DNA of 64,000 nt from DAOPYU01 sp942493245. GTDB taxonomy: Bacteria > Sumerlaeota > Sumerlaeia > UBA8349. The notes under the pieces are model-generated. The model had not been told where the DNA came from. It saw nothing but the letters and a program-made list of their open reading frames with translations, and searched no databases. This document shows, piece by piece, positions 17,302-26,542 of the stretch; the first letter of the stretch is position 1, and every line of letters begins with the position of its first letter. The stretch spans positions 3,162,001-3,226,000 of the forward strand of contig OW818685.1 of NCBI GenBank assembly GCA_942493245.1. Reading direction: 5' to 3'. A program made the translations under genes and the position numbers.

Positions 17302-17604
17302 GTTGTTCTACTTCCTTTCATCAAGGCATAAGAGGTCAGGAAAACAAGACCCCTGTGAGGATTCGACGCAGTTCCTGCTCGATCCGGCGTGGCACGTCTC
17401 AGGCTGTCATCGGAAGTAGGAGGAAAAACACCCCGCCCCAGAAACCGCAGCCCAACGCCCGCCGCATCTGAGACACCTATTACACACCAGAGGTTCCGGT
17501 GGGTCAATGGTTTTAGAGATGGGATAAGATACAGGAATTCAAGTTGTTCTGAATCAGGAAGCCACCCGAATTCAGACCTGCGCGTATCCTTTGCCCATAC
17601 ATAA
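17302..17604. other. Intergenic stretch without a recognised feature
   Basis: About 300 bp between two minus-strand genes. It includes the GGAAG ribosome-binding site of the AsmA-like gene at its left edge. I see no convincing open frame, hairpin terminator or repeat. Confidence 0.5.
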
Positions 17605-18540
17605 TCACTTGCGTTCCCCATAGGCAGCTGGATCCAGAAGGATTTTCATAGCGCAAGCCTTGACCAAGTCTTCATTTTTCGGGGTAAATCTCGTAACATG
17701 AAGCACCTCTCCGTCGCGAACCGTCTTCAGTTCGGCATCAGAGAAAATGCCGGGCAGCCAGACGTGCATGTAGGTTCCATCAGCGTAGGCATCCGCTTTG
17801 CGGGGACCGTTGCAATACTCGCCGCGCGTCTGAAACCCTTTTACCATGTTGTCGAGGATCGGTTTCTTCATATCGGTCAGAAGTTTCCATTCACCGCTGC
17901 GGACATCGTTGTCCTTTGCTTCGGGATGCTCGGGCCGGGGCAACACCCGCCATTCGTTTTGTCCCGATTTGGGTATCCACCAGTTGTCGTCGCCCCAGCT
18001 GACCACGCGGAAATGCTTCGCGATGAGTTTCGAGGCCCAACTGTAGTGGCCGTTGTACACCCGGATATCGGTGTAATACACAACACATTTATCCGCAATC
18101 GAAGGATCGAGACACCACGCCGAGGCCAGGGTCGCGCCCTGGCCACCGATGCTGATCAGAAGGGGACGATCCGGATTCCGCCGATAGGATTCGTTGATAA
18201 TCTCGACGTATAACCGGGCGCCTGCGGAATCTTTTCTCTCGCCGGCTTTTTCGCTCTCGGCCTCAGTACCGATAACGATTTCCGGAATCCGGTTCATGTC
18301 CATGCCCGACTCCGCGGCCAGCCGCCGGGCGTCCTGAGCGGTCTTGATCCATTCCGGCCTCGAGAAACCCCACCCGTCGGTGAGCACCGGCGTCACAATC
18401 AGCCCAACCAGATTCATTTTGCCGAGGCTGGCCATGGCCATCGTCCATTCATCGTCAAACACATCGTCAAACACGTCGTTGTCGTAGATGAACGGGTTGG
18501 TGACCGGTTCTCCTTCCTTGACAGTAACCCCCTGCCCGAA

Positions 18541-18563
18541 TTCAACTCAGAAGTGCAACTTTC
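18541..18563 (+). repeat. IS30 left terminal inverted repeat
   Basis: The 23-bp terminus begins TTCAACTCAGAAGTGC and matches the reverse complement of 19606-19628 at 22 of 23 positions. Confidence 0.85.
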
Positions 18564-18635
18564 CAGATATTGAGCAAGGGCCAGTTGTTTGTGTACACTC
18601 CTTTTGCTCACACCCTGGAAAGGAGCACTGCACCG

Positions 18636-19598
18636 ATGGCATACAAACAACTGACCCGAGAAGAACGATACCAGATTCACGCGCTGAAGAAAGCAGGAAA
18701 TTGCACGGCCGAGATTGCCCGATTGCTGGAGCGGCACCCCAGTACGATCTCGCGAGAGATCAAGCGCAACACGGGAGGAAATGGTTACCGTCCCCAGCAG
18801 GCGCAGGAGTTGACGGATAACCGGCGCCGGAATGCGACAAAAGCGGTCAAGTTCACCGAGGAAGTGCGCCAGTACGTGGACGGAAAACTGCGTCTGCAAT
18901 GGAGCCCTGAGCAGATTTCCGGGCGCATGGAACACGACATCGGCCAGAAGGTCAGCCACGAGCGTATCTACCAGTACCTGGCGGCTGACAAGAAGCAGGG
19001 AGGCGCTTTGTGGCAGAATCTGCGCCGCTCGAACCGTAAGCGCAAGAAACGCTACGGCAGCGCTGAGAACCGGGGAAAAATCCCCAATCGGGTGGGGATC
19101 GAGAAGCGTCCGGCAGTGGTGGACACCAAATCGCGGCGCGGCGACTGGGAGGGGGACACCGTGATCGGTGAGAACCATCAGGGGGGCTTGGTGACGCTCG
19201 TGGAGCGCAAGAGCCAGTACGTGCTCATCGAACCCGTTCAGCACAAGAGCGCGTCCGAGGTCACCGAGGCGATTCTGCGCTGCGCCGAGCCGTTGAGCGG
19301 AATCTTCAAAACGTTGACGTTTGACAACGGCAAGGAGTTTTCCGAGCACGAAGCCATTGCGGCGGCCTTGGGGGTTTCGGTGTACTTTGCCCGTCCCTAC
19401 CACTCGTGGGAACGCGGCCTGAACGAAAATACCAATGGGTTGATCCGTCAGTACTTTCCCAAGAAAATGCCGCTGAAAGACCTCTCAGTCGAGTGGGTCA
19501 AAAGGGTCCAGGACCTCCTGAACAATCGTCCGAGAAAAACCCTGGGATACCTGACCCCACACGAAGTCCTTGTGGAAGGAAAACATATACGGGTATAA
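18636..19598 (+). CDS. IS30-family DDE transposase
   Basis: 320 residues. The ATG at 18636 is chosen because AAGGAG lies ten bases upstream; the frame is open further 5' but reads into the terminal repeat. The N-terminal helix-turn-helix (LTREERYQIHALKKAG, CTAEIARLLERHPSTISREI) binds the terminal repeats. The catalytic core shows D in GDWEGDT, D in TFDNGKEF and E in WERGLNENTNG, so all three DDE acids are present, followed by NNRPRKTLGYLTP. The enzyme looks functional, and together with the relic at 10855-11089 it shows that the family has been active in this genome. Confidence 0.96.
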   Translation: MAYKQLTREERYQIHALKKAGNCTAEIARLLERHPSTISREIKRNTGGNGYRPQQAQELTDNRRRNATKAVKFTEEVRQYVDGKLRLQWSPEQISGRMEHDIGQKVSHERIYQYLAADKKQGGALWQNLRRSNRKRKKRYGSAENRGKIPNRVGIEKRPAVVDTKSRRGDWEGDTVIGENHQGGLVTLVERKSQYVLIEPVQHKSASEVTEAILRCAEPLSGIFKTLTFDNGKEFSEHEAIAAALGVSVYFARPYHSWERGLNENTNGLIRQYFPKKMPLKDLSVEWVKRVQDLLNNRPRKTLGYLTPHEVLVEGKHIRV

Positions 19599-19605
19599 GG
19601 AGAAA

Positions 19606-19628
19606 GAAAGTTGCACTTATGAGTTGAA
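19606..19628 (-). repeat. IS30 right terminal inverted repeat
   Basis: Read on the minus strand it begins TTCAACTCATAAGTGC, one mismatch from the left terminus. It also supplies the premature stop (TAA in CTCATAAG) of the interrupted gene. Confidence 0.85.
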
Positions 19629-19999
19629 ATCAAGCTGGATATAAAGACCCTTCGGATAGCCGGGACGATCGAACCCCCAGTCCCCGATTACGGGATTGGG
19701 ATTCTGACTCCAGTCCACGGTTCGATGTTTCCACCCCCCCTGTCTGGCCTCGACTCTTGAAGAATGGTTCGGTTCTTCCGCCCGAATTGAAGATACCGAT
19801 TGGGTCAGCAGGACACAAAGAATCGTACGCAGCATTACGGAACCTATTCGTAGTCTCATCAGATCAATACCCCTTGGGTGAATCTCAGAACGGAAGTCGT
19901 ATCACATCCGGAAACAACACATAACAAACGTTCCAACGAGTAATCGCAAGAGTTGAGAATTCTGTCAAGGACTTTGCCGCGCATGCAAGCGCATCGGGG

Positions 20000-20028
20000 T
20001 TGACATCATTTTCTCCAGACGCTATGAC
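20000..20028 (+). promoter_or_regulatory. Sigma-70-type promoter for the aldo/keto reductase
   Basis: TTGACA (20000-20005), 17-bp spacer, TATGAC (20023-20028). The gene starts at 20188, leaving a leader of about 150 nt. The remainder of 19860-20187 has no gene. Confidence 0.55.
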
Positions 20029-20055
20029 TAAGTCTATCGGCCCAAGCCGCATCCA

Positions 20056-20080
20056 GTTTTCGGACTTCGGTCCGGAAAAC
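20056..20080 (+). promoter_or_regulatory. 5'-leader hairpin with TTCG tetraloop
   Basis: CGGAC-TTCG-GTCCG forms a perfect 5-bp stem closed by a C(UUCG)G tetraloop, extended by GTTTT/AAAAC with one bulge. It lies in the leader of the aldo/keto reductase mRNA and is not followed by a U-run, so it looks more like a stability or regulatory element than a terminator. Confidence 0.5.
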
Positions 20081-20187
20081 GGGCAATGGACCGTGCATTA
20101 TCAAATACTCGGAGAATCCGCAACCGGAGTCCCCCTCCGCGTTCCGGTTCCCGATCCACTAGTTTCAACCGGGAGGCTCACGACAAG

Positions 20188-21309
20188 ATGCAATACAAAC
20201 CCTATGGCAAAACCGGCGTGCAGGTTTCCTGTGTGGGATTCGGCGGGATGCGGTTCGACACCTCCCTGCCCAAAGAGAAAAACGCAGAACTGCTCCACTA
20301 CGCGTGCGAGAAGGGGATCAACTACTTCGACACGGCGCCAGGCTACTGCGATGACCAGAGCGAGGACATCTTCGGCATCGCGCTCAAGAACATGCCCGGC
20401 CCCTTCCTCGTCTCCACCAAAGGCATGCCCACCTCGTTCGACACCGCGCAGAAGGCCAAGGACCAGGTGCGCCGGTCGCTCGACCGCCTGGGCGTCTCCA
20501 AAATTGATTTCTACCACATCTGGTGCCTGCGCAAGCCCGCGCACTACGAACTCGCCATCCAGCTCGGCGGTCAGTACGACGGCCTGCTCGAACTCCAACA
20601 GGAGGGCCTTATCGGCCACATCGTCTGTTCGTCGCACCAGCCGGGACACGAAATCCGGCACATTGTCGAGGACGGGAAAGTCGAGGGCGTCCTGTTGGGC
20701 GTGAATATCCTCAATTTTCCCTACCGCTGGGACGGCATCCAGGCCGCTTACCAGGCCGGGGTGGGCGTCGTCTCGATGAACCCACTGTTCGGCGGCGCCA
20801 TCCCGACGCACGAAAAGGAACTCGCCTTCCTCGCCTCGAATGGCGAAACCCCCACCGAGGCGGCGTTGCGTTTCGTGACGGCCTGCCCGGAAATCTCCAC
20901 CGCCATTGTCGGATTCACCACACGCGCACACATTGACATGGCCTGCGCCATCGCCGACCGGGCCGAAGCCTTCACGACCGCACAACTCGACAGCATCCGC
21001 GCACATATCAGCCAGAACATGAACGCCGCCTGCACCGGATGCGGCTACTGCGAAGGGTGTCCTCAGGACATTCCCGTTCCCTCGTACATGCAATTCTACA
21101 ACGACAAACAGATCTTCGGCAAAACCGACGAACAAATGGTCCAGGACATTGATTTCCAGCACAACTGGGGCCTGCTGGCCATGCGCAAAGCTTCCGCGGG
21201 CGACTGCATCGAGTGCGGCCAGTGCGAAGAGGCCTGCACGCAACACCTGCCCATCATCGAGCGGCTGGGCGAGGCGGCGCGGTGGGAAGCCGAAGCCGGG
21301 AAAAAATAA
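20188..21309 (+). CDS. Aldo/keto reductase with C-terminal 4Fe-4S ferredoxin motifs
   Basis: 373 residues from the ATG at 20188 (GGGAGG upstream). The N-terminal TIM barrel has the AKR features: GKTGVQVSCVGFGGMRF, NYFDTAPGY with catalytic Asp/Tyr, STKG with Lys, and FYHIW. The C-terminal 100 residues carry CTGCGYCEGCP (about 281-291) and CIECGQCEEAC (about 340-350), each able to hold Cys ligands of an iron-sulphur cluster. Such ferredoxin-type AKRs are cytoplasmic oxidoreductases common in anaerobes; the substrate is unknown. Confidence 0.9.
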   Translation: MQYKPYGKTGVQVSCVGFGGMRFDTSLPKEKNAELLHYACEKGINYFDTAPGYCDDQSEDIFGIALKNMPGPFLVSTKGMPTSFDTAQKAKDQVRRSLDRLGVSKIDFYHIWCLRKPAHYELAIQLGGQYDGLLELQQEGLIGHIVCSSHQPGHEIRHIVEDGKVEGVLLGVNILNFPYRWDGIQAAYQAGVGVVSMNPLFGGAIPTHEKELAFLASNGETPTEAALRFVTACPEISTAIVGFTTRAHIDMACAIADRAEAFTTAQLDSIRAHISQNMNAACTGCGYCEGCPQDIPVPSYMQFYNDKQIFGKTDEQMVQDIDFQHNWGLLAMRKASAGDCIECGQCEEACTQHLPIIERLGEAARWEAEAGKK

Positions 21310-21373
21310 ACGCTTTCGCCTCTTCGCATACGATTCCGCCCCAACTCAAATCCGGTAACACTGGAGGGATCTC

Positions 21374-23989
21374 ATGGAAAACAGGCCGTTGAGCAGTGGT
21401 CTCCCGGGGTTGGACCGGGTGGTGGGGGGCATTCTGGCGGGCGACAACGTCGTCTGGCAGATTGACGAGATCGAGGACTTCATCCCGTTCATCGAGCCGT
21501 ACTGCGCGTATGCCCGGCGCACGGGCAAGAAACTGATCTACTTCCGGTTTGCGAACCATGCGCCTCTGGCCAGCGAAGAAGACGGCGCGCAGGTCCACAC
21601 CCTCGACCCGGCGGAGGGGTTCGAGTCGTTCCTCTTCAAGGTCCACCGCGTCATCGAGGAAGCGGGGCGGGGCGCATTCTATATTTTCGACTGCCTGACC
21701 GATCTGGTCACACACTGGTACGGCGACCAGATGCTGGCCAACTTCTTCCTGTTGACCTGCCCCTACCTCTACGATCTGGCTACCCTCACCTACTTTCCCC
21801 TTCTGCGCAACCGCCATTCGTTCTACGCCACCTCGCCCATCACCGACACCACGCAGTTGTTTCTTGACGTGCATCGGTATCAGAATGTCCTCTACGTCCG
21901 CCCGATCAAGGTTCTGCACCGGTACTCGCCCACGATGTACATGCTCCACGCCTGGCGCGGCAACGAGTTCCCCGCCGTCACCGACAGCATCACCATCGCC
22001 GAGATCCTCTCGCAGGTTCCCCGGCCCGAGTTGCAGGCCGGGCCAGCCCACCTCGACATCTGGAACCGGACCTTCGCCCAGGCGGAGGCGCTGTTCGAAA
22101 GTCAGGGGGAAGATGCCTGCCACGAGGGGAAAGGCGCCCGCCTCTTCCGCCTCTTGATCCGCATGGCCATCTCGCGCGACGAACGAATCGTAGAACTGTG
22201 CGAACGGCACTTCACCCTCAGCGAGGTGCTGCGCATCGGCGAACGCATTATCGGAACCGGCCTGATCGGGGGCAAATCCGTCGGGATGCTGCTGGCGCGC
22301 GGCATCCTGCGTGAAGGGCTGCCCCGCTGGCGCGAACTGCGCGAAATGCACGATTCGTTCTTCATTGCGTCGGACGTTTTCTATACCTACCTCGTCCGCA
22401 ACGGGTGCTGGTGGGTTCGCGAGAGCCAGCGCAATCCCGACACCTTCCTGAAAGGCGCATCCGAAGCGCGCCGCCAGATCCTGCGCGGAACGTTCCCCGA
22501 CCACCTCGTCATGCAGTTTTCCGACATGCTCGACTACTTCGGACAATCGCCCATCATCGTCCGATCGAGCAGTCTGCTCGAGGACAACTTCGGAAACGCC
22601 TTTGCGGGGAAATACGAGAGCGTTTTCTGCGCCAACCAGGGTCCGCGCACCAAGCGTCTGGCCGACTTTATCTCCGCCGTCCAGACCATCTATGCCTCCA
22701 GCCTGAGCGACGACGCCCTGCGTTACCGTGCGCGCCGGGGTCTGCTGGACCGCGACGAACAGATGGCGCTTCTGGTCCAGCGGGTCTCGGGGGCGCAAAA
22801 CGGAGACCTCTATTATCCGCAGATCGGCGGAGTGGGGCTGTCCTTCAACCCCTACGTCTGGAACGAAGCGATCGACCCGGAAGCGGGCATGCTGCGCCTG
22901 GTCTTCGGCCTGGGAACCCGGGCCGTGGACCGTAGCGACGACGATTACACGCGCGTCGTGGCGCTGAACGCCCCCGAGAAACGACCCGAACACACGCTGG
23001 ACGAGATCGGCCAATACGCCCAGCATAAAGTGGACGTCCTGGACCTGAACGCAAACCAGCTGGTCTCGATGGATTTCCGGGAAGTCGCCCAACACAGCCC
23101 GGACATTCCACTGGATCTCTTCGCCACACGCGACAGTGGCGTGGATCGGACCGCGCGGGAACGCGGTCTCTCAAACGTCTTCTCGTGGGTTCTGACTTTT
23201 GAGAACATTCTGACCAACACTCCTTTTGTCGAAGACATGCGCCAGATTCTCCAGACCCTGCAGGAAGCCTACCAATACCCCGTGGACATCGAGTTCACGG
23301 TCAACTTCCTCGACGCAACCGATTACCGCATCAACGTTGTGCAGTGCCGTCCCCTTCAGGTCCAGGGAGGGGGTTGCATCGTGGATCCACCGGAAAATAT
23401 TCCGCCCGAAAACCAGATACTCCAGGCGCAAAGCGCCGTCATTGGCCAGAGCCGGCAAAGTGTCCTCGACTGGGTGGTCTATGTGGTGCCCTCCATCTAC
23501 TCATCCCTTTCGATGCAGGAACGCTACACCGTGGCGCGGCTCATCGGCCGGATAAACCGCGAATTCGCCGACCATGCCCCTCAAGCCACCACTCTGCTCC
23601 TGGGCCCCGGACGCTGGGGGACCACCACGCCCTCGCTTGGCGTACCGGTCACTTTCGCCGAAATCAGCCAGGCCGCCGCCCTGTGCGAAATCGTGACCAT
23701 GAACAAAGACATTATCCCCGATGTGTCGCTCGGCACCCATTTCTTCAGCGAAATCGTCGAGACCGAGATGCTCTACCTGGCCCTCTTCCCCCACCACGAG
23801 GGGAACTTCCTCGACGAGGCTGCTTTGCTCGCCGCGCCCAACCAACTCGACCGTTTCGTCCCGGACGCCACTCCCAACCAGCAACAGGCCATCCGGGTCA
23901 TTTCCGTCTCGGAAGCCTCAAACCGCCGTCTGATACTGAATGCCAATACCTTGAAACAACGGGTGGTCTGTTATTTCGAAATCTTGTGA
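21374..23989 (+). CDS. Degenerate KaiC-like domain fused to PPDK/PEP-synthase ATP-grasp domain
   Basis: 871 residues, GGAGGG seven bases upstream. Residues 1-240 resemble a KaiC/RecA fold (LSSGLPGLDRVVGG), but where GxxGxGKT should follow there is GILAGDNVVWQIDE, so the Walker A is lost. Residues about 285-665 are a pyruvate-phosphate-dikinase N-terminal nucleotide-binding domain: GLIGGKSVGM, IIVRSSSLLEDNFGNAFAGKYESVF and the closing VVQCRPLQ. The phosphohistidine and PEP-binding domains are absent. The last 200 residues include a GPGRWGTT motif and LGTHFFSE. It cannot be a full PEP synthase. A nucleotide-dependent phosphotransfer role on an unknown partner is inference. Confidence 0.82.
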   Translation: MENRPLSSGLPGLDRVVGGILAGDNVVWQIDEIEDFIPFIEPYCAYARRTGKKLIYFRFANHAPLASEEDGAQVHTLDPAEGFESFLFKVHRVIEEAGRGAFYIFDCLTDLVTHWYGDQMLANFFLLTCPYLYDLATLTYFPLLRNRHSFYATSPITDTTQLFLDVHRYQNVLYVRPIKVLHRYSPTMYMLHAWRGNEFPAVTDSITIAEILSQVPRPELQAGPAHLDIWNRTFAQAEALFESQGEDACHEGKGARLFRLLIRMAISRDERIVELCERHFTLSEVLRIGERIIGTGLIGGKSVGMLLARGILREGLPRWRELREMHDSFFIASDVFYTYLVRNGCWWVRESQRNPDTFLKGASEARRQILRGTFPDHLVMQFSDMLDYFGQSPIIVRSSSLLEDNFGNAFAGKYESVFCANQGPRTKRLADFISAVQTIYASSLSDDALRYRARRGLLDRDEQMALLVQRVSGAQNGDLYYPQIGGVGLSFNPYVWNEAIDPEAGMLRLVFGLGTRAVDRSDDDYTRVVALNAPEKRPEHTLDEIGQYAQHKVDVLDLNANQLVSMDFREVAQHSPDIPLDLFATRDSGVDRTARERGLSNVFSWVLTFENILTNTPFVEDMRQILQTLQEAYQYPVDIEFTVNFLDATDYRINVVQCRPLQVQGGGCIVDPPENIPPENQILQAQSAVIGQSRQSVLDWVVYVVPSIYSSLSMQERYTVARLIGRINREFADHAPQATTLLLGPGRWGTTTPSLGVPVTFAEISQAAALCEIVTMNKDIIPDVSLGTHFFSEIVETEMLYLALFPHHEGNFLDEAALLAAPNQLDRFVPDATPNQQQAIRVISVSEASNRRLILNANTLKQRVVCYFEIL

Positions 23990-24009
23990 CAAGACACACA
24001 AACCGTTCC

Positions 24010-26319
24010 TCAATCCCCCTCCGCCAACCTCTGGCCCAGATCTATCCGGGCTCCAATCTGTTTTGAGCCGGAGCCTCTGTCGTAACTCAGACAAGTCTGC
24101 AAATGGTAGGATGCCACGGGAACGGGAAACAACCGCGAGGCCTGGTAATAGGACCCGTCCCGCCAATCCTGACAGGGAAGATTGGACAGAGTAAAGCCGA
24201 ACTCCGGCTTCTTATAACCTTGTTGCAGGAACCAGGCCTGATGCTCCGAATCGGGTTTCCCGAACAGAGCAATACTCAATGTTCCCTGTTCATTGAAGAC
24301 CGGTTTCTTCGTGATGTGAAGCAACCAGATTCCCCGATATCCCGTCTGGTTGTCAGACTTTTCCGATTGAATCTTCGACCACCTGAAACCGACGACTTCG
24401 ACCCCGTCCACCAGCACCCCTCGCACCGGCACACTCGCCAGAAGCGTCTGTTCTTTCTTCGAAAATGCGTTCACAACAACCGGGTTTTTCTCCACGCAGT
24501 TTTCATACAAGCCATGAAGCGATTCCCACTGGAACAGATCCTGCGCCTCCTCAATGGCTTGCAGGATCGCGCTGCAATCTGCGTTTGCGGTCTCATCCGT
24601 ACTGCGAATGCGATACAGGATATAGACCTCCGATTCGTAAACCGATTCCAGCGCGGGCGAACGGGAATAGAGGGTTTGACAAAATGCGCGCGTCGCGGAA
24701 TGGATCTGTTTCAGGTCGTGGACTCCCTGTTTATCGAACAACAACCAACTGGCTCCCGATTCCTTCACCGCCCAAAACAGACCTTTCCCGTCCAGCGGAC
24801 ACGCCCACCAGTTCTGGAGGGAAGCAGGCGCCAACTTGGGAGCAACCGGTCCATAGACTCGCTCGATCCAGGCGGGCTGAATCCCAAAAGCCGACAGATA
24901 GTTGATCGTTTCAAGATCACACAAGACCTTCTCGTCTCCCACTCGTTTCCGGATTTCAGCAAGTTGATCCACAGGCAGGCGAATCAGGACCTTCGAAGTA
25001 CAGAAATTGTTCCGGTACCCCTCGACACAGTCTCGCATGGGCACATAGAGACAAAGCAGCAGGGGAAGACTTAACACCCATTTCCATCTGGGTGCAGCCA
25101 TCAGATCCCACAGTGCCCGAATCGTTACCAGTTGCAGAAGGAATCCGATGAAATAGAGAAAACGCCCCCCTTGAGTAAATTTCAAAATATAACCGGAGAA
25201 TGCCCAACCCGCCAGAAGTAACAGGATGGACAGAACAAGGGCCCAGACGATCCGCTTCCGGGGGCGCAGGAAAACCCACACGGCCAGGAAGAGCCATCCC
25301 CATTTCAACGCGGGCGCACGGGAAAAAATCTCAGACAATGTGAAATGAACCTTGTACTGCCCTGGATTGAAGGTCACCTGCTTGGTCCGAATACGTTCCA
25401 GAAAACCAACCGGTTGAACCGGTTCCGGGGACGATACCGGGTCAGCGTTCAAGGCAGCCGACGGACGCGATTCCGTCTTCACCGCCATTTCCCCACTCTG
25501 CTCAGACTGGATGTATTTGATCAGGGGCGCGACCGCGACTTCCCGCCAGGGCCAAAGCATGACCGCCAGAAACATGGCCGGAAAAAACAACAGCCCATAG
25601 AGACGATGTCGCCGGGAATGAGACTGAAACCATACGGTCACGACAGCCATGGGAATCAGAAAGAAGAACGAGGTGATGGAATGGCACAACGCGACCCCCG
25701 CTCCAAGGAAGGCCGCTCCGGCCAGCCGGCAACAGGCGCGCCAATCGTTGAGAGACTCGCTCCGGCAATAGTCCGTGAGCAGAGCAAGCGAGAAAAGCGC
25801 CAGAGCGAAACCGAAGGTGGTGTGGTAGTGAGCAACCAGGGGCAACATCGCAAGATGATACTCCGGTGTCTGGTAAAAGCCGCGCCCCCAGAACAAAAAC
25901 GGGATGGCGACAAGTAACCCCCACGGCGTACTTTTCGACGTCCAACGGCGGCCAAACACCACAAACCCGGCCGACAATAACAGAATATTTACGATTTCCG
26001 CGATTCTCAAAGCCCGGCTGGGCGTCCAATCGAACGCCGAAGCCATTCCTCCCCAACCCATCTCATAGGGCGATGGACTCTCGACTTTCCCAATCGCCTG
26101 AAACCACCCCTCTCCCCGATCGAAAATATCCTGAAAAATCGAAACGTGATAGGCGCAGGTCCAAAAATCCTGAGTGGGGTAATTGTCCGCCCGGAAAAGA
26201 CTCGAATAAACGGCTAGACCGATCACCCCGATCCCGGTCAGATTGAAAAACAGACGCAAAAACAGCCGATAACCCGATCGCCAGCCGGATCGTTGATTCA
26301 AGGAAAAGAAAGTCTTCAT
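24010..26319 (-). CDS. Polytopic membrane protein, GT-C-like, function unknown
   Basis: 769 residues. The ATG at 26319 is preferred because AGAAGG precedes it by six bases. About ten to twelve hydrophobic helices occupy residues 20-470, with an early loop NYPTQDFW and an acidic/aromatic region that recall GT-C-fold glycosyltransferases, but the DE signature of GT39 is not evident. The C-terminal 300 residues are soluble. Base composition is more AT-rich than the flanking genes. It is convergent with the KaiC/PPDK-like gene, only 20 bp separating their stops. Confidence 0.65.
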   Translation of the reverse strand: MKTFFSLNQRSGWRSGYRLFLRLFFNLTGIGVIGLAVYSSLFRADNYPTQDFWTCAYHVSIFQDIFDRGEGWFQAIGKVESPSPYEMGWGGMASAFDWTPSRALRIAEIVNILLLSAGFVVFGRRWTSKSTPWGLLVAIPFLFWGRGFYQTPEYHLAMLPLVAHYHTTFGFALALFSLALLTDYCRSESLNDWRACCRLAGAAFLGAGVALCHSITSFFFLIPMAVVTVWFQSHSRRHRLYGLLFFPAMFLAVMLWPWREVAVAPLIKYIQSEQSGEMAVKTESRPSAALNADPVSSPEPVQPVGFLERIRTKQVTFNPGQYKVHFTLSEIFSRAPALKWGWLFLAVWVFLRPRKRIVWALVLSILLLLAGWAFSGYILKFTQGGRFLYFIGFLLQLVTIRALWDLMAAPRWKWVLSLPLLLCLYVPMRDCVEGYRNNFCTSKVLIRLPVDQLAEIRKRVGDEKVLCDLETINYLSAFGIQPAWIERVYGPVAPKLAPASLQNWWACPLDGKGLFWAVKESGASWLLFDKQGVHDLKQIHSATRAFCQTLYSRSPALESVYESEVYILYRIRSTDETANADCSAILQAIEEAQDLFQWESLHGLYENCVEKNPVVVNAFSKKEQTLLASVPVRGVLVDGVEVVGFRWSKIQSEKSDNQTGYRGIWLLHITKKPVFNEQGTLSIALFGKPDSEHQAWFLQQGYKKPEFGFTLSNLPCQDWRDGSYYQASRLFPVPVASYHLQTCLSYDRGSGSKQIGARIDLGQRLAEGD

Positions 26320-26453
26320 AGAAACCTTCTTGAAGAGGAAAATCTTCCACGCCAGGAAATGGCATTCAAGGGTTTTTACCATAGTGCGCACCTTCCCATC
26401 CTGTCAAGTCTTCCCTATTTTCAGTCTTTTACGCATGGATGTGGATAAAACGC

Positions 26454-26482
26454 TTGACATTCCGTTCGTTCAGGCAAATAAT
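26454..26482 (+). promoter_or_regulatory. Sigma-70-type promoter of the iron cluster
   Basis: TTGACA (26454-26459), 17-bp spacer, AATAAT (26477-26482), 60 bp before the DtxR-like start. The following TTTTAGGAGAGGCGA could be part of an autoregulatory site, but no clean DtxR/MntR palindrome is visible. Confidence 0.6.
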
Positions 26483-26542
26483 TTTAGGAGAGGCGAAGGA
26501 TTTAATGGTCGCCCAAGACCCTGGGGTAAGGATGGGGCCAGA

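Larger units (their letters stand above)
18541..19628 (+). mobile_element. Intact IS30-family insertion sequence
   Basis: A 1088-bp element bounded by imperfect terminal inverted repeats, TTCAACTCAGAAGTGCAACT at the left and its counterpart with one mismatch at the right (19606-19628). It encodes one complete transposase. The ends could extend 3 bp further (GAATTC/GATTTC), because these bases also occur at the relic copy; this blurs the target-site duplication, which I cannot define. It interrupts a nucleoside-hydrolase-like gene on the opposite strand. Confidence 0.93.
17605..19859 (-). pseudogene. Secreted nucleoside-hydrolase-like protein split by IS30
   Basis: The 5' part starts at ATG 19859 (AAGGGG ten bases upstream) with a signal peptide and reads through WKHRTVDWSQNPNPVIGDWG to codon 77 at 19629. 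The rest resumes at 18540 and runs to 17605. Removing 18541-19628 joins IQLD to FGQGV in frame and yields 388 residues. The core motif NDVFDDVFDDEW with downstream SIGGQGATLASAW and GHYSWASKLI fits nucleoside-hydrolase-like (DUF1593-type) proteins. A 12-bp tandem duplication (18451-18474) repeats VFDD inside the putative metal-binding motif. The upstream piece alone would make an 80-residue product ending in IS sequence. Confidence 0.85.
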
